NCBI RefSeq assembly: GCF_011044155.1
Contig: NZ_CP049056.1
Location: 1,860,001 to 1,924,000, forward strand
Length of the DNA stretch: 64,000 nucleotides
Direction of reading: 5' to 3'
DNA from: Pikeienuella piscinae
Lineage (GTDB): Bacteria; Pseudomonadota; Alphaproteobacteria; Rhodobacterales; Rhodobacteraceae
The notes under the pieces are model-generated. The model had not been told where the DNA came from, did no database searches, and was given only the letters and a program-made list of their open reading frames with translations. Position numbers and translations under genes: made by a program. Positions within the stretch are counted from its first letter, which is position 1, and each line of letters starts with the position of its first letter. Below, one piece after another: positions 43,783-51,175 of this stretch.

Positions 43783-45029
43783 TGACCTCCTCCGCCACGC
43801 CGAATCTCGACCGCATCCGGGCGACGCGTCCGCTCGCCGAGCGGCGCATCCTGATCATCGTGGAGAACCTCCCGCTCCCTTTCGACCGGCGCGTCTGGCA
43901 TGAAGCGCGGACGCTGACCGCCGCGGGAGCCGAGGTCTCGGTCATCTGCCCGACAGGCAAGGGCTACGAGGCGCGCTATGAGGAGATAGACGGTGTTCAC
44001 ATCCACCGTCATCCCCTGCCGATCGACGCCAAGGGCGCGTCCGGCTACCTGCTCGAATACGGCGCCGCGCTTTGGCACGAGATGCGTCTCGCGCTGAAGA
44101 TTCGGCGCGCGAGGGGCTTTGACACGATCCAGGCCTGCAATCCTCCGGACCTGATGTTCCTCGTCGCGCTGCCCTTCAAATGGTTCGGCGGCGCGCGCTT
44201 CATCTTCGATCATCACGACATCAACCCAGAACTTTACGAAGCGAAATTCGGCAAGCGCGGCTTCTTCTGGAAGCTGATGGTGATGTTCGAGAAACTGACC
44301 TTCCGCGCCGCCCAGGTGGTGATCTCCACCAATAACTCCTATCGCGACATCGCCATGACCCGTGGCGGTAAAGGCGCCGAGGACGTGTTCGTCGTCCGCT
44401 CCGGGCCCGATCTCGGCCGGCTAGAGGTGATGCCCCCGGACGCGAAATGGCGGAACGGACGCGCCCATATGGTCGGCTATGTCGGCGTGATGGGGGATCA
44501 GGAGGGGATCGACCTCCTGCTCGAAGCGGCGCGCAGGATCGTGTTCGACATGGGCCGCGACGTCCAGTTCGTGCTCGTCGGCGGCGGTCCGGTGCTCGAC
44601 GGGCTGAAGCAGCAGGCGGCCGATCTGGGCCTTTCAGATCACGTCACCTTCACCGGCCGCGCGCCGGATTCCGAGCTTTTCTCCGCACTTTCTTCAGCGG
44701 ATGTCTGCGTCAACCCGGATCGGGTGAACCCGATGAATGACAAGTCGACGATGAACAAGATCCTAGAATACATGGCTTTCTCCAAACCCATCGTGCAATT
44801 CGAGGTGCGCGAAGGGCGCTACTCCGCCGGCGACGCCTCGCTCTACGCCCGCCCGAACGACACCGCCGACATGGCGTCGAAGATCGTCGCGCTGCTCGAC
44901 GATCCGGCGCGCTCGGCGGAAATGGGCGCGATCGGGCGCAAACGCGTCGAGTCTGAACTGAACTGGGACCACCAGGTCGAGCCCCTGGTCGCCGCCTATC
45001 TGCGCGTCGCGGAAAAGCGCCCCCGCTAA
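43782..45029 (+). CDS. GT4-type glycosyltransferase
   Basis: A 415-residue GT-B glycosyltransferase. It shows ILIIVENLPLPFDRRVWHEA at the acceptor domain, DHHDINPELYEAKFG in the middle and the donor-binding FSALSSADVCVNPDRVNPMN ...KILEYMAFSKPIV, with the E-x7-E motif region. It starts on the TGA of the dehydrogenase gene, so it probably uses a sugar from that pathway to build an exopolysaccharide. The specific linkage is unknown. No polymerase or export gene is in view. Confidence 0.88.
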   Translation: MTSSATPNLDRIRATRPLAERRILIIVENLPLPFDRRVWHEARTLTAAGAEVSVICPTGKGYEARYEEIDGVHIHRHPLPIDAKGASGYLLEYGAALWHEMRLALKIRRARGFDTIQACNPPDLMFLVALPFKWFGGARFIFDHHDINPELYEAKFGKRGFFWKLMVMFEKLTFRAAQVVISTNNSYRDIAMTRGGKGAEDVFVVRSGPDLGRLEVMPPDAKWRNGRAHMVGYVGVMGDQEGIDLLLEAARRIVFDMGRDVQFVLVGGGPVLDGLKQQAADLGLSDHVTFTGRAPDSELFSALSSADVCVNPDRVNPMNDKSTMNKILEYMAFSKPIVQFEVREGRYSAGDASLYARPNDTADMASKIVALLDDPARSAEMGAIGRKRVESELNWDHQVEPLVAAYLRVAEKRPR

Positions 45030-45095
45030 GGCGCGGCTTGCTGTCGCCGCGCCCATCGCCTAAATCCGATGACGTCGCAACGAAGGATTGTCCAG

Positions 45096-45272
45096 ATGCC
45101 GATCGAAGCGCCCGAAACACAGGAAATCGACTCGCGAAGCGTCGCCTGCGACGGTGGCGGCGGCGCGCTCGGCCATCCCCGCGTCTGGCTGACAGTCGGC
45201 GCGAAGGGCTTTGTCGAGTGCCCCTATTGCGACAAGCGTTTTGTGTTGAAACCCGGCACGGGCGGACACTAG
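45096..45272 (+). CDS. NDUFS6-like zinc-finger domain protein
   Basis: A 58-residue protein of the family that in alphaproteobacterial complex I corresponds to mitochondrial NDUFS6. Zinc ligands are Cys in [17 protein letters not shown], the His of GHPRVWL and the CPYC pair in ECPYCDKRF. This Cys-His-Cys-Cys set is complete. The ATG at 45096 follows an AAGGA Shine-Dalgarno and matches the usual MPIEAPE start; an upstream ATG at 45069 is less likely. No nuo genes are in the window, as is common for this stand-alone gene. Confidence 0.88.
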   Translation: MPIEAPETQEIDSRSVACDGGGGALGHPRVWLTVGAKGFVECPYCDKRFVLKPGTGGH

Positions 45273-45387
45273 AGCGCGCCTCCCACCGGATCGTCTCTGG
45301 TTCAGACTGATGGGGTTTCCCCGCCTCTCCCGCATTGCTGTCGAGCGCGAAAACCGATCCTCTCTATCCGCCCGAACCTGAAACGGG

Positions 45388-45810
45388 TCAGCTTTCGGAA
45401 TCTGGCGGCGCTCGCAGGGCCTTCACCTTGCCGCGCCGCGCTTTCGAATCCAGCCTGCGGCGTTTCGAGGCGAGCGTGGGCCGCGTCCGGCGACGGGGTT
45501 TCGGGCGAATGGCGGCCTCGGCGATCAGAGCGATCAGTTTTTCCAGCGCCGCCTCCCGGTTCCGGCCCTGCATGCGATGTTCGGAGGCGGTGACGATCAG
45601 CGCGCCGTCGACCGTCCAGCGCCGGCCGGCGAGACGCCGAAGCCGGGCCTTCACCTGATCCGGCAGGTGCGGCGAACGGGCGGCCTCGAAACGCAACTCC
45701 ACCGCGGTGGAAACCTTGTTGACGTTCTGTCCACCCGGCCCCGAGGCGCGAATGAAGCTTTCGATCAACTCCCATTCGGCGATTTCGATCTCGTCGGTGA
45801 CGCGGATCAT
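45388..45810 (-). CDS. arfB: Alternative ribosome-rescue factor / peptidyl-tRNA hydrolase ArfB
   Basis: ArfB (YaeJ/ICT1), 140 residues, enters stalled ribosomes and hydrolyses the peptidyl-tRNA. The catalytic GGQ is Gly26-Gly27-Gln28 in RASGPGGQNVNKVSTAVELR. The C-terminal basic tail (RPKPRRRTRPTLASKRRRLDSKARRGKV) fits into the empty mRNA channel, and its length is normal. A terminator hairpin and a small ORF lie within 190 bases upstream on the same strand, which raises the possibility of attenuation. Confidence 0.95.
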   Translation of the reverse strand: MIRVTDEIEIAEWELIESFIRASGPGGQNVNKVSTAVELRFEAARSPHLPDQVKARLRRLAGRRWTVDGALIVTASEHRMQGRNREAALEKLIALIAEAAIRPKPRRRTRPTLASKRRRLDSKARRGKVKALRAPPDSES

Positions 45811-45840
45811 CTTTGGCTCCGTGCCGGGGCGGCTGAATGC

Positions 45841-45867
45841 AAAAGGGCCGCTCGGTGCGAGCGGCCC
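45841..45867 (-). terminator. Strong Rho-independent terminator upstream of arfB
   Basis: A perfect 10-bp stem (GGGCCGCTCG and its complement), 3-base loop and, read leftward, a TTTT tail. It stops leftward transcription about 30 bases before the arfB start codon, so it ends a transcript carrying the small ORF at 45923-45997 or acts as an arfB attenuator. Confidence 0.85.
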
Positions 45868-45887
45868 TCCTGAGTATCCCGGGCGTC

Positions 45888-45915
45888 GGCCGGTGCGGGG
45901 CTACCCCCGCAGGCC
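45888..45915 (-). repeat. Second hairpin between small ORF and terminator
   Basis: TGCGGGG pairs with CCCCGCA across a 4-base loop, and outer GGCC arms extend the stem. It starts eight bases after the small ORF's stop codon on the transcribed strand, giving two stacked hairpins before the T run. Confidence 0.6.
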
Positions 45916-45922
45916 GCGCGCA

Positions 45923-45997
45923 TCACCTGAAAGAGGGCTGCCCCTTTCCGTCAGCACGCTGCGTTCCGTCCGAAGCTCCGACGATCTCATGATGCAT
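45923..45997 (-). CDS. 24-residue ORF with ideal ribosome site in a structured transcript
   Basis: MHHEIVGASDGTQRADGKGQ and four more residues, read leftward. The Shine-Dalgarno AAAGGAGGT (complement of 46005-46013) is the best in the window and sits seven bases from the ATG. The frame is followed by two stable hairpins and a T run. I do not recognise the peptide. It may be a translated small protein, a leader peptide controlling arfB, or an sRNA with a coding function. It begins 68 bases after the yhhQ stop. Confidence 0.55.
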   Translation of the reverse strand: MHHEIVGASDGTQRADGKGQPSFR

Positions 45998-46065
45998 CAG
46001 ACCACCTCCTTTCAGTTGTTGCGACTGCGAGAAACATGTGGCCGAACGAGAGGAAACGCAAGCCT

Positions 46066-46686
46066 TTATGCGTGACGACGCGCGAGCGCCCGAAACGGGA
46101 CCAGCGCCAGAAGCGCGAGCGCCAGCTTCACAGCGAAATCCGCCGCCGCGAGCGATATCCAGAGCGGCAGGACCGGCCCCGCGCCCATGAATGGAACCAC
46201 CGCCCGCGCCCAGCCGTTCGGGTCCGCGGGCGCCAGGAACATGAACGCGGCGGAGAACGCGACGGAAAAGAAAATCACGGTGTCGAGCGCGGAACCGAAC
46301 AGCGACGAGACCAGCGGCGCGCGCCACCACGCACCGACGCGCAACCGGTCGAACACCGCGACATCGAGAAGTTGCGCCGACAGGAACGCCAGCCCGGAGC
46401 CGAGCGCGATCCTGAATGTGACCAGCGGCTCGCCAAACTCGTTCAGGAACCGGCTGGCGATGAGCGAACACAAGACGCCGATTGCGAATCCGGCGAAGAC
46501 CACGCGCCGCGCCGCGCCAACGCCGAGAGCGCGATTGGTGAGGTCGGTCACCAGAAACGCGATCGGATAGGTGAAGGCGCCCCAGGTCAGCCAATCGCCG
46601 AACATGTGCTGGACGAGGATGTTCGAGGCCACCACCACCGCCGCCATGGCGGCGACGCCGATCAACATGGGGCGGGTGATCGTCAT
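46066..46686 (-). CDS. Queuosine precursor transporter, YhhQ/VUT family
   Basis: A 206-residue inner-membrane protein with six helices. ITRPMLIGVAAMAAVVVASNILV, FTYPIAFLVTDLTNRALG and RFLNEFGEPLVTFRIALGSGLAFLSAQLLDVAVF match the VUT family, whose members import preQ0 or preQ1 for queuosine in tRNA. The SLFGSALDTVIFFSVAF helix is also typical. No preQ1 riboswitch aptamer is evident in the short leader. The substrate is inferred from the family. Confidence 0.88.
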   Translation of the reverse strand: MTITRPMLIGVAAMAAVVVASNILVQHMFGDWLTWGAFTYPIAFLVTDLTNRALGVGAARRVVFAGFAIGVLCSLIASRFLNEFGEPLVTFRIALGSGLAFLSAQLLDVAVFDRLRVGAWWRAPLVSSLFGSALDTVIFFSVAFSAAFMFLAPADPNGWARAVVPFMGAGPVLPLWISLAAADFAVKLALALLALVPFRALARRHA

Positions 46687-46788
46687 TCTTTATCCTCGCG
46701 CGGCGACAAGTCGGGCCGATACCTCCATTACCGGCGGGGCGCAAGCCGCCGACACCGGACGGCAGAGGCCTCTTGACGCGGAGCCCGA

Positions 46789-46914
46789 GTCTTTCTAGGT
46801 GAGGGTCCACGCTGCGCGTCCCGTTCGTCTAGCGGTCAGGACATCGCCCTCTCACGGCGAAAACAGGGGTTCGATTCCCCTACGGGATACCAGCGGCGTT
46901 TCACCTAGAATGAC
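46789..46914. repeat. Inverted repeat flanking the tRNA-Glu gene
   Basis: The left arm 46789-46802 (GTCTTTCTAGGTGA) and right arm 46901-46914 (TCACCTAGAATGAC) are complementary at 13 of 14 positions, with a perfect 10-base core. They enclose the whole tRNA gene. The left arm overlaps the expected -10 region of a TTGACG promoter at 46773-46778. Confidence 0.6.
46818..46892 (+). tRNA. tRNA-Glu (anticodon CTC)
   Basis: A complete 75-base tRNA with encoded CCA. The acceptor stem pairs GTCCCGT with ACGGGAT (one G-T pair at the end), the T arm is GGGGT-TCGATTC-CCC, and the anticodon loop CTCTCAC gives anticodon CTC, reading GAG codons. A short GCGGCGT/ACGCCGC hairpin follows directly. Confidence 0.95.
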
Positions 46915-46944
46915 GCCGCGAAGGAATCGGGTTCAGTTTGGAAT

Positions 46945-47082
46945 TCATCCGGTTTCCGCTGATCCTGAAGGGAGATTTCCACCTTCCTCGTCGTCTGCCT
47001 CCCTGTTCTCCAATTCCCAGCGCTCGCCGCCACGCCATTTCGTACGGATCGGCGCATAGGCTCGGGTTTTCGTATCCGGCAT
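46945..47082 (-). CDS. Possible 45-residue acidic protein
   Basis: A leftward ATG frame behind an AGAGGGTG ribosome-site-like sequence encodes MPDTKTRAYAPIRTKWRGGE followed by an acidic tail (ELENREADDEEGG). It has no family I recognise. It is the only candidate gene in the 683 bases after tRNA-Glu and may be chance. Confidence 0.25.
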   Translation of the reverse strand: MPDTKTRAYAPIRTKWRGGERWELENREADDEEGGNLPSGSAETG

Positions 47083-47405
47083 CGGAATCACCCTCTTTCT
47101 ACGATTTCGTCCATGCGTCCGCGCGCGCCCGTAGCGACGGGGAATGAACCCTTCAGATCCGACACGGGGCGTTGGGCGCGTCACCCACGCCAGCGTCGAT
47201 TCCGCGTTCGATCGAGAATGCGGGACCGCACGGAAAACCAGCCGCCCGACCGCAGTTCGCCACATTCGCGATAGCCGGCCGGGCAAGCTCCGCTCGACGC
47301 GCGCCGGCGTGGTCTTCGCCTTGAGGCCCGGGGGACGCTGACTGAGCAACGCTGCGCCCCTAGAAACGGCGCATGCTCTGCGTGACACGGGCGGTAGAGG
47401 GCGTC

Positions 47406-47457
47406 TTGACCGAATTTTAGTTCCATTTTATGAGAAATTGGTTCCGTATTGTGGAAC
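47406..47457 (+). promoter_or_regulatory. Promoter and candidate IclR-type operator of the catabolic operon
   Basis: TTGACC (47406-47411), 17 bases, then TATGAG (47429-47434) form a good sigma-70-type promoter about 120 bases before the E1-alpha gene. Just downstream, GTTCC-N7-GGAAC (47441-47457) is a perfect 5-base-arm palindrome over the likely transcription start, and a lone GTTCC half-site lies at 47420-47424 between the boxes. The operon ends with an IclR-family regulator, a family that commonly binds such palindromes. Position over the start suggests repression. Confidence 0.55.
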
Positions 47458-47575
47458 ACGCCATGACGCGGCGCGGACGGGAATACGCTGGGCGACAGGG
47501 CCGCGCCGCATCGTCTGGGCGTAGCGCCGCGGTCCGGGTTTCGTACGACGCCGCGCCAAGAAGGGGAGCGCCGGA

Positions 47576-48583
47576 GTGTCAGCAGCTCAACCGCCGCGAG
47601 CGCCCAACCTGAATGTCGAACGCTACCGCGGCTTCTATCAAGAGATGCTGCGAATCCGCGAATTCGAACTAGCCGCGATCCGGGCGGCGGAAGCGAATCT
47701 CGTCCTCGGCGCGATTCATCCGTCGATCGGGCAGGAGGCGGTCGCCGTCGGGGTCTGCGGCAATCTCGAGCGCGCCGACATCATCCTCTCCACCCATCGC
47801 GGGCATGGTCACACCATGGCGAAGGGCGCCGATCCGCTGACCATGATGCGCGAGTTGATGGGCCGCGCCGGCGGCACGAGCCAGGGCAAGGGCGGCTCGA
47901 TGCACATTGCGGATTTCGGGGTCGGGATGCTAGGCGCCAACGGCGTCGTCGCCGCAAATATCAACATCGCCGTCGGCGCCGCTCATGCGATCAAGCTGAG
48001 GGGCGGCGATGAGGTCGTCATCTGTTTCTTTGGCGACGGCGCGACCAATCGCGGCCCGTTCCTCGAAGGGCTGAACTGGGCCGGCGTTTTCAACCTGCCA
48101 ATCCTCTTCGTCTGCGAAGATAACGGCTTCGCCGCCACGACGCGCACCAGCGCGATGACGGCGGGCGCCGGGCCAGCGGCGCGGGCCGCGGCGATCGGGA
48201 TCGAAACCGCGGAGGTAGACGGCAACGATCTTGTCGCCGTGGACGAGGTCGCGCGCGATCTGATCGCTGAGGCGCGACGTGGAAAACCGCGATTCCTCCT
48301 CGCCCGCACCTACAGGCTGACCGGGCACACCAGCTTCGATCCGGCCGCCTATCGCCCCTCCGACGAGGTGGATGCGCGCTGGCGAGGCGAGCCGATCGCC
48401 GCGATCCGCAGCGCGCTTCGCGACGCCGGCGAGGAAGAGGCCGATCTCGACGCCATCGCGGAAGCCGCGAAAGCGGAGATGATCGCGGCCTTCGAAGCAG
48501 CCAAGGCGACCGACTGGCCGGAGAAGGCGCTCGCCTACGCCGATGTTCAGGATATCGGCGACCCGCGCGAGGGAGCGTTCTGA
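47576..48583 (+). CDS. ThDP-dependent dehydrogenase E1 component, alpha subunit
   Basis: A 335-residue E1-alpha of the pyruvate/2-oxoacid/acetoin dehydrogenase group. The ThDP motif is GDGATNRGPFLEGLNWAGVFNLPILFVCEDN (GDG...N), and HRGHGHTMAKGAD and GKGGSMHIAD mark the substrate side. The GTG start follows a GGGGAGCG site. It overlaps E1-beta by one base. No lipoyl E2 or E3 gene follows, so the enzyme must borrow them or use another acceptor. The association with a TRAP transporter suggests an imported acid or ketone as substrate source; acetoin is one possibility. Confidence 0.9.
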   Translation: MSAAQPPRAPNLNVERYRGFYQEMLRIREFELAAIRAAEANLVLGAIHPSIGQEAVAVGVCGNLERADIILSTHRGHGHTMAKGADPLTMMRELMGRAGGTSQGKGGSMHIADFGVGMLGANGVVAANINIAVGAAHAIKLRGGDEVVICFFGDGATNRGPFLEGLNWAGVFNLPILFVCEDNGFAATTRTSAMTAGAGPAARAAAIGIETAEVDGNDLVAVDEVARDLIAEARRGKPRFLLARTYRLTGHTSFDPAAYRPSDEVDARWRGEPIAAIRSALRDAGEEEADLDAIAEAAKAEMIAAFEAAKATDWPEKALAYADVQDIGDPREGAF

Positions 48584-49557
48584 TGGCGACGATCACCTAT
48601 ATCGAGGCCGGCAGACAGGCGCTCGCGGAAGAGATGCGGCGCGACCCCCTCGTCTGGGCGGTAGGCGAAGACCTCGGGCGCGGCGGGGTTTTCGGGCAAT
48701 ACAAGGGGCTCGTCGACGAATTTGGCGCGGACCGGATCTCTGACGCGCCGATCTCCGAAGCCTGTATCATGGGCGCCGCGGTCGGCGCGGCGATGATGGG
48801 CGCGCGCCCGGTCGTCGAGATGCGGTTCTCCGATTTTGCGCTCTGCGCCGTCGATGAACTGGTTAATCAGGCGGCGAAGGCGCGCTACATGTTCGGCGGC
48901 CAGACACGGGTGCCGATGGTGGTGCGCGAGCCGATCGGCATGTGGCGCTCTTCGGCGGCGCAGCATTCGCAATCGCTGGAAGCATGGTATGCGCATGTTC
49001 CGGGGCTCATCGTTGCGGTTCCCGCCACCCCGGCGGACAATTACGCGATGCTGAAGGCGGCGATCCGCGCCGACGATCCCGTCGTTTTCATGGAACACAA
49101 GAATCTCTGGCCGCTCGAGGGCGACGCACCCGAGTCCGACGCGCCGGGCGTATTCGGCAAGGCGCGGATCGCCCGGAAGGGCGACGATCTCACCATAGTT
49201 TCCTGGTCGGCGGCGGTTCACGTCGCGTGCGAGGCCGCGGAGACGCTCGCGGCGGAGGGAATCGGGGCAGAGGTCATAGATCTGCGCTCGCTCTGGCCAT
49301 GGGACCGCGAGGCGGTTTTCGCCAGTCTCAAGCGCACCGGGCGGCTGCTCGTCGTCCACGAGGCGGTCGCCGTCGCCGGGTTCGGGGCCGAAATCGCCGC
49401 GAGCGCCGCGGAAACGATGCACCGGGATCTGAAAGCGCCGATCCGCCGGCTGGGCGCGCCGCGCATCCCGATAAGCTATTCGCCCGGCCTCGAGGACGAG
49501 GTGCGGGTGACGGCGGCGGCGGTGGCGAAGACGGCGCGCGAGATGATTGCTGACTGA
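48583..49557 (+). CDS. ThDP-dependent dehydrogenase E1 component, beta subunit
   Basis: A 324-residue E1-beta. The catalytic Glu region is VGEDLGRGGVFGQYKGLVDEFG, then ISEACIMGAAVGAAMMGARPVVEMRFSDF. The C-terminal transketolase domain has VIDLRSLWPWDREAVFASLKRTGRLLVVHEA. It forms an alpha2-beta2 enzyme with the preceding gene. The sequence fits acetoin or branched-chain oxoacid dehydrogenases about equally. Confidence 0.9.
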   Translation: MATITYIEAGRQALAEEMRRDPLVWAVGEDLGRGGVFGQYKGLVDEFGADRISDAPISEACIMGAAVGAAMMGARPVVEMRFSDFALCAVDELVNQAAKARYMFGGQTRVPMVVREPIGMWRSSAAQHSQSLEAWYAHVPGLIVAVPATPADNYAMLKAAIRADDPVVFMEHKNLWPLEGDAPESDAPGVFGKARIARKGDDLTIVSWSAAVHVACEAAETLAAEGIGAEVIDLRSLWPWDREAVFASLKRTGRLLVVHEAVAVAGFGAEIAASAAETMHRDLKAPIRRLGAPRIPISYSPGLEDEVRVTAAAVAKTAREMIAD

Positions 49558-49582
49558 AAAAACCGAAAGAGGGAGACGACCG

Positions 49583-50599
49583 ATGCAGATAATGAAACTG
49601 GCGCTCGCCGCGGGGCTCGCCGCGATGACCGCGGCGCCCGCGCTCGCCGCCGACTACAAGGAAGAATACAAGATCTCGACCGTCGTCCCTGCGCCCTTCC
49701 CCTGGGGGATCGCCGCCGAGACATGGGCGGAGATGGTGGGCGAGCGCACCGACGGGCGCATCAAGATGAAGGTCTATCCGGGCGCGCAGCTGGTCTCCGG
49801 CGATCAGACCAAGGAATTCACCGCGATGCGTCGCGGGATCATCGACATGGCGGTCGGCTCCACCATCAACTGGTCGCCGCAGGTGAAGGAGCTGAACCTC
49901 TTCTCGCTGCCCTTCCTGATGCCGGATTACGCCGCCATCGACGCGCTGACCCAGGGCCCGGTCGGAGACAAGTTGTTCGAGATTCTGAGCGACAAGGGCG
50001 TCGTGCCCCTCGCCTGGGCCGAGAACGGGTTCCGGGAGGTCTCCAACTCGCAAAAGCCGATCCACACGCCCGAGGATCTCGCAGGGCTGAAGATGCGGGT
50101 CGTCGGCTCGCCGCTCTTCAACGACACCTTCACCGCGCTCGGCGCCAACCCGACGCAGATGAGCTGGGCCGACGCCAAGCCGGCGCTGACCACCGGCGCG
50201 GTGGACGGGCAGGAGAACCCAGTTTCCGTCTTCGCCGTCGCCAAGATCTACGAGGTCGGTCAGAACAACCTCACGCTCTGGCATTATGTCGCCGATCCGC
50301 TGATCTTCGCGGTCAATCAGGATGTCTGGGACAGCTTCACGCCCGAGGATCAGGAGATTGTCCGCCAGGCGGCGATCGACGCCGGCGCGAAGGGCATCGA
50401 GATCGCGCGTGAAGGCATGACCGGGAACGACAAGTCCGCGATCGAGGCGATCGAGGCCAAGGGCGTCGACGTGGTCGAACTGACCGAGGAGGAGCGTCAG
50501 GCCTTCATCGACGCGACGCGCGGCGTCTATGACGAGTGGAAGGAAAAGATCGACCCCGAACTGGTCGACATGGCCGAAGAGTCCATCGCCAACCGCTGA
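49583..50599 (+). CDS. TRAP transporter solute-binding protein (DctP family)
   Basis: A 338-residue periplasmic binding protein with signal peptide (MKLALAAGLAAMTAAPALAA). DctP marks include GGxxE-like MKVYPGAQLVSGDQTKEFTAMRRGIIDMAV, and GLKMRVVGSPLFNDTFTALGANPTQM, whose Arg (KMRV) binds the ligand's carboxylate in characterised members. This implies an organic-acid substrate. A hairpin separates it from the permease genes. The ligand is unknown. Confidence 0.93.
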   Translation: MQIMKLALAAGLAAMTAAPALAADYKEEYKISTVVPAPFPWGIAAETWAEMVGERTDGRIKMKVYPGAQLVSGDQTKEFTAMRRGIIDMAVGSTINWSPQVKELNLFSLPFLMPDYAAIDALTQGPVGDKLFEILSDKGVVPLAWAENGFREVSNSQKPIHTPEDLAGLKMRVVGSPLFNDTFTALGANPTQMSWADAKPALTTGAVDGQENPVSVFAVAKIYEVGQNNLTLWHYVADPLIFAVNQDVWDSFTPEDQEIVRQAAIDAGAKGIEIAREGMTGNDKSAIEAIEAKGVDVVELTEEERQAFIDATRGVYDEWKEKIDPELVDMAEESIANR

Positions 50600-50610
50600 T
50601 CCGAACCAAC

Positions 50611-50635
50611 CGGGCGGACGGCATTCGTCCGCCCG
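50611..50635 (+). repeat. Intercistronic 10-bp hairpin after dctP
   Basis: CGGGCGGACG pairs perfectly with its complement across a 5-base loop, 12 bases after the dctP stop and 19 before the dctQ start, with no T run. It probably raises binding-protein mRNA over permease mRNA, as for the hairpin before oppB in this window. Confidence 0.65.
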
Positions 50636-50653
50636 CTCATATCGAGAACGCGC

Positions 50654-51175
50654 ATGTCCGATAGCGGCCCCGAAATCCACGAAGGCGAATCGACGCGCGG
50701 AACCGCCGATCACACCCGCGTCTCGATCTCCATCGAACGCTCGCTCGCCGCGGCGGCGATGGCCGCGATCTGCTTCATCAGCTTCGCGAATGTCGTCGTC
50801 CGCTACGCGACCAACGTGTCCTTCGCCTTCACTGAGGAATTCTCGGTCTTTCTTCTCGTCCTGCTGACCTTCATCGGCGGCTCGCTCGCCTTCGCGACGA
50901 ACGAGAATATCCGCATCGGCTTCGTGCCGGAGCATTTGTCGCCACGCTGGAAACGCGCCTGCGACGTCGCGGCGCTTCTGGCGTCAATGCTGATGTTCGC
51001 GCTCGTCCTGCGCTATAGCGCCGAGCTCTCCTGGGACGAATACCGTTTCGAGGAAACCTCGCCCGGTCTTGGCTATCCGAACTGGATCTACACGATCTGG
51101 CTGCCGATCCTCAGCGTCGCGATCATCGCGCGCCTTATGGGAAGGCTCAACGCCTTGCTGCGAGGCCGGCTGTGA
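50654..51175 (+). CDS. TRAP transporter small permease (DctQ)
   Basis: A 173-residue, four-helix membrane protein. ISIERSLAAAAMAAICFISFANVVVRYATNVSFAFTEEFSVFLLVLLTFIGGSLAF carries the DctQ-typical E-E-x4-F/L pattern, followed by LAFATNENIRIGFV. It couples the binding protein to the large permease. It overlaps dctM by four bases (GTGA). Confidence 0.9.
   Translation: MSDSGPEIHEGESTRGTADHTRVSISIERSLAAAAMAAICFISFANVVVRYATNVSFAFTEEFSVFLLVLLTFIGGSLAFATNENIRIGFVPEHLSPRWKRACDVAALLASMLMFALVLRYSAELSWDEYRFEETSPGLGYPNWIYTIWLPILSVAIIARLMGRLNALLRGRL

Larger units (their letters stand above)
46893..47575 (+). other. 683-base region with no convincing gene
   Basis: The stretch holds a hairpin right after the tRNA (46893-46919), one weak leftward 45-codon frame, and at its right end the promoter and operator of the catabolic operon. 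Nothing recognisable was found between 47083 and 47400. Confidence 0.5.

Noticed and set aside
46687-46788. preQ1 riboswitch before the YhhQ-type transporter.
   Set aside because: The short leader shows no compact preQ1 hairpin followed by an A-rich tail that would pair into its loop.
46818-47405. Integrated genomic island at tRNA-Glu.
   Set aside because: There is no integrase, no direct repeat of the tRNA 3' end and no mobile gene before the catabolic operon.
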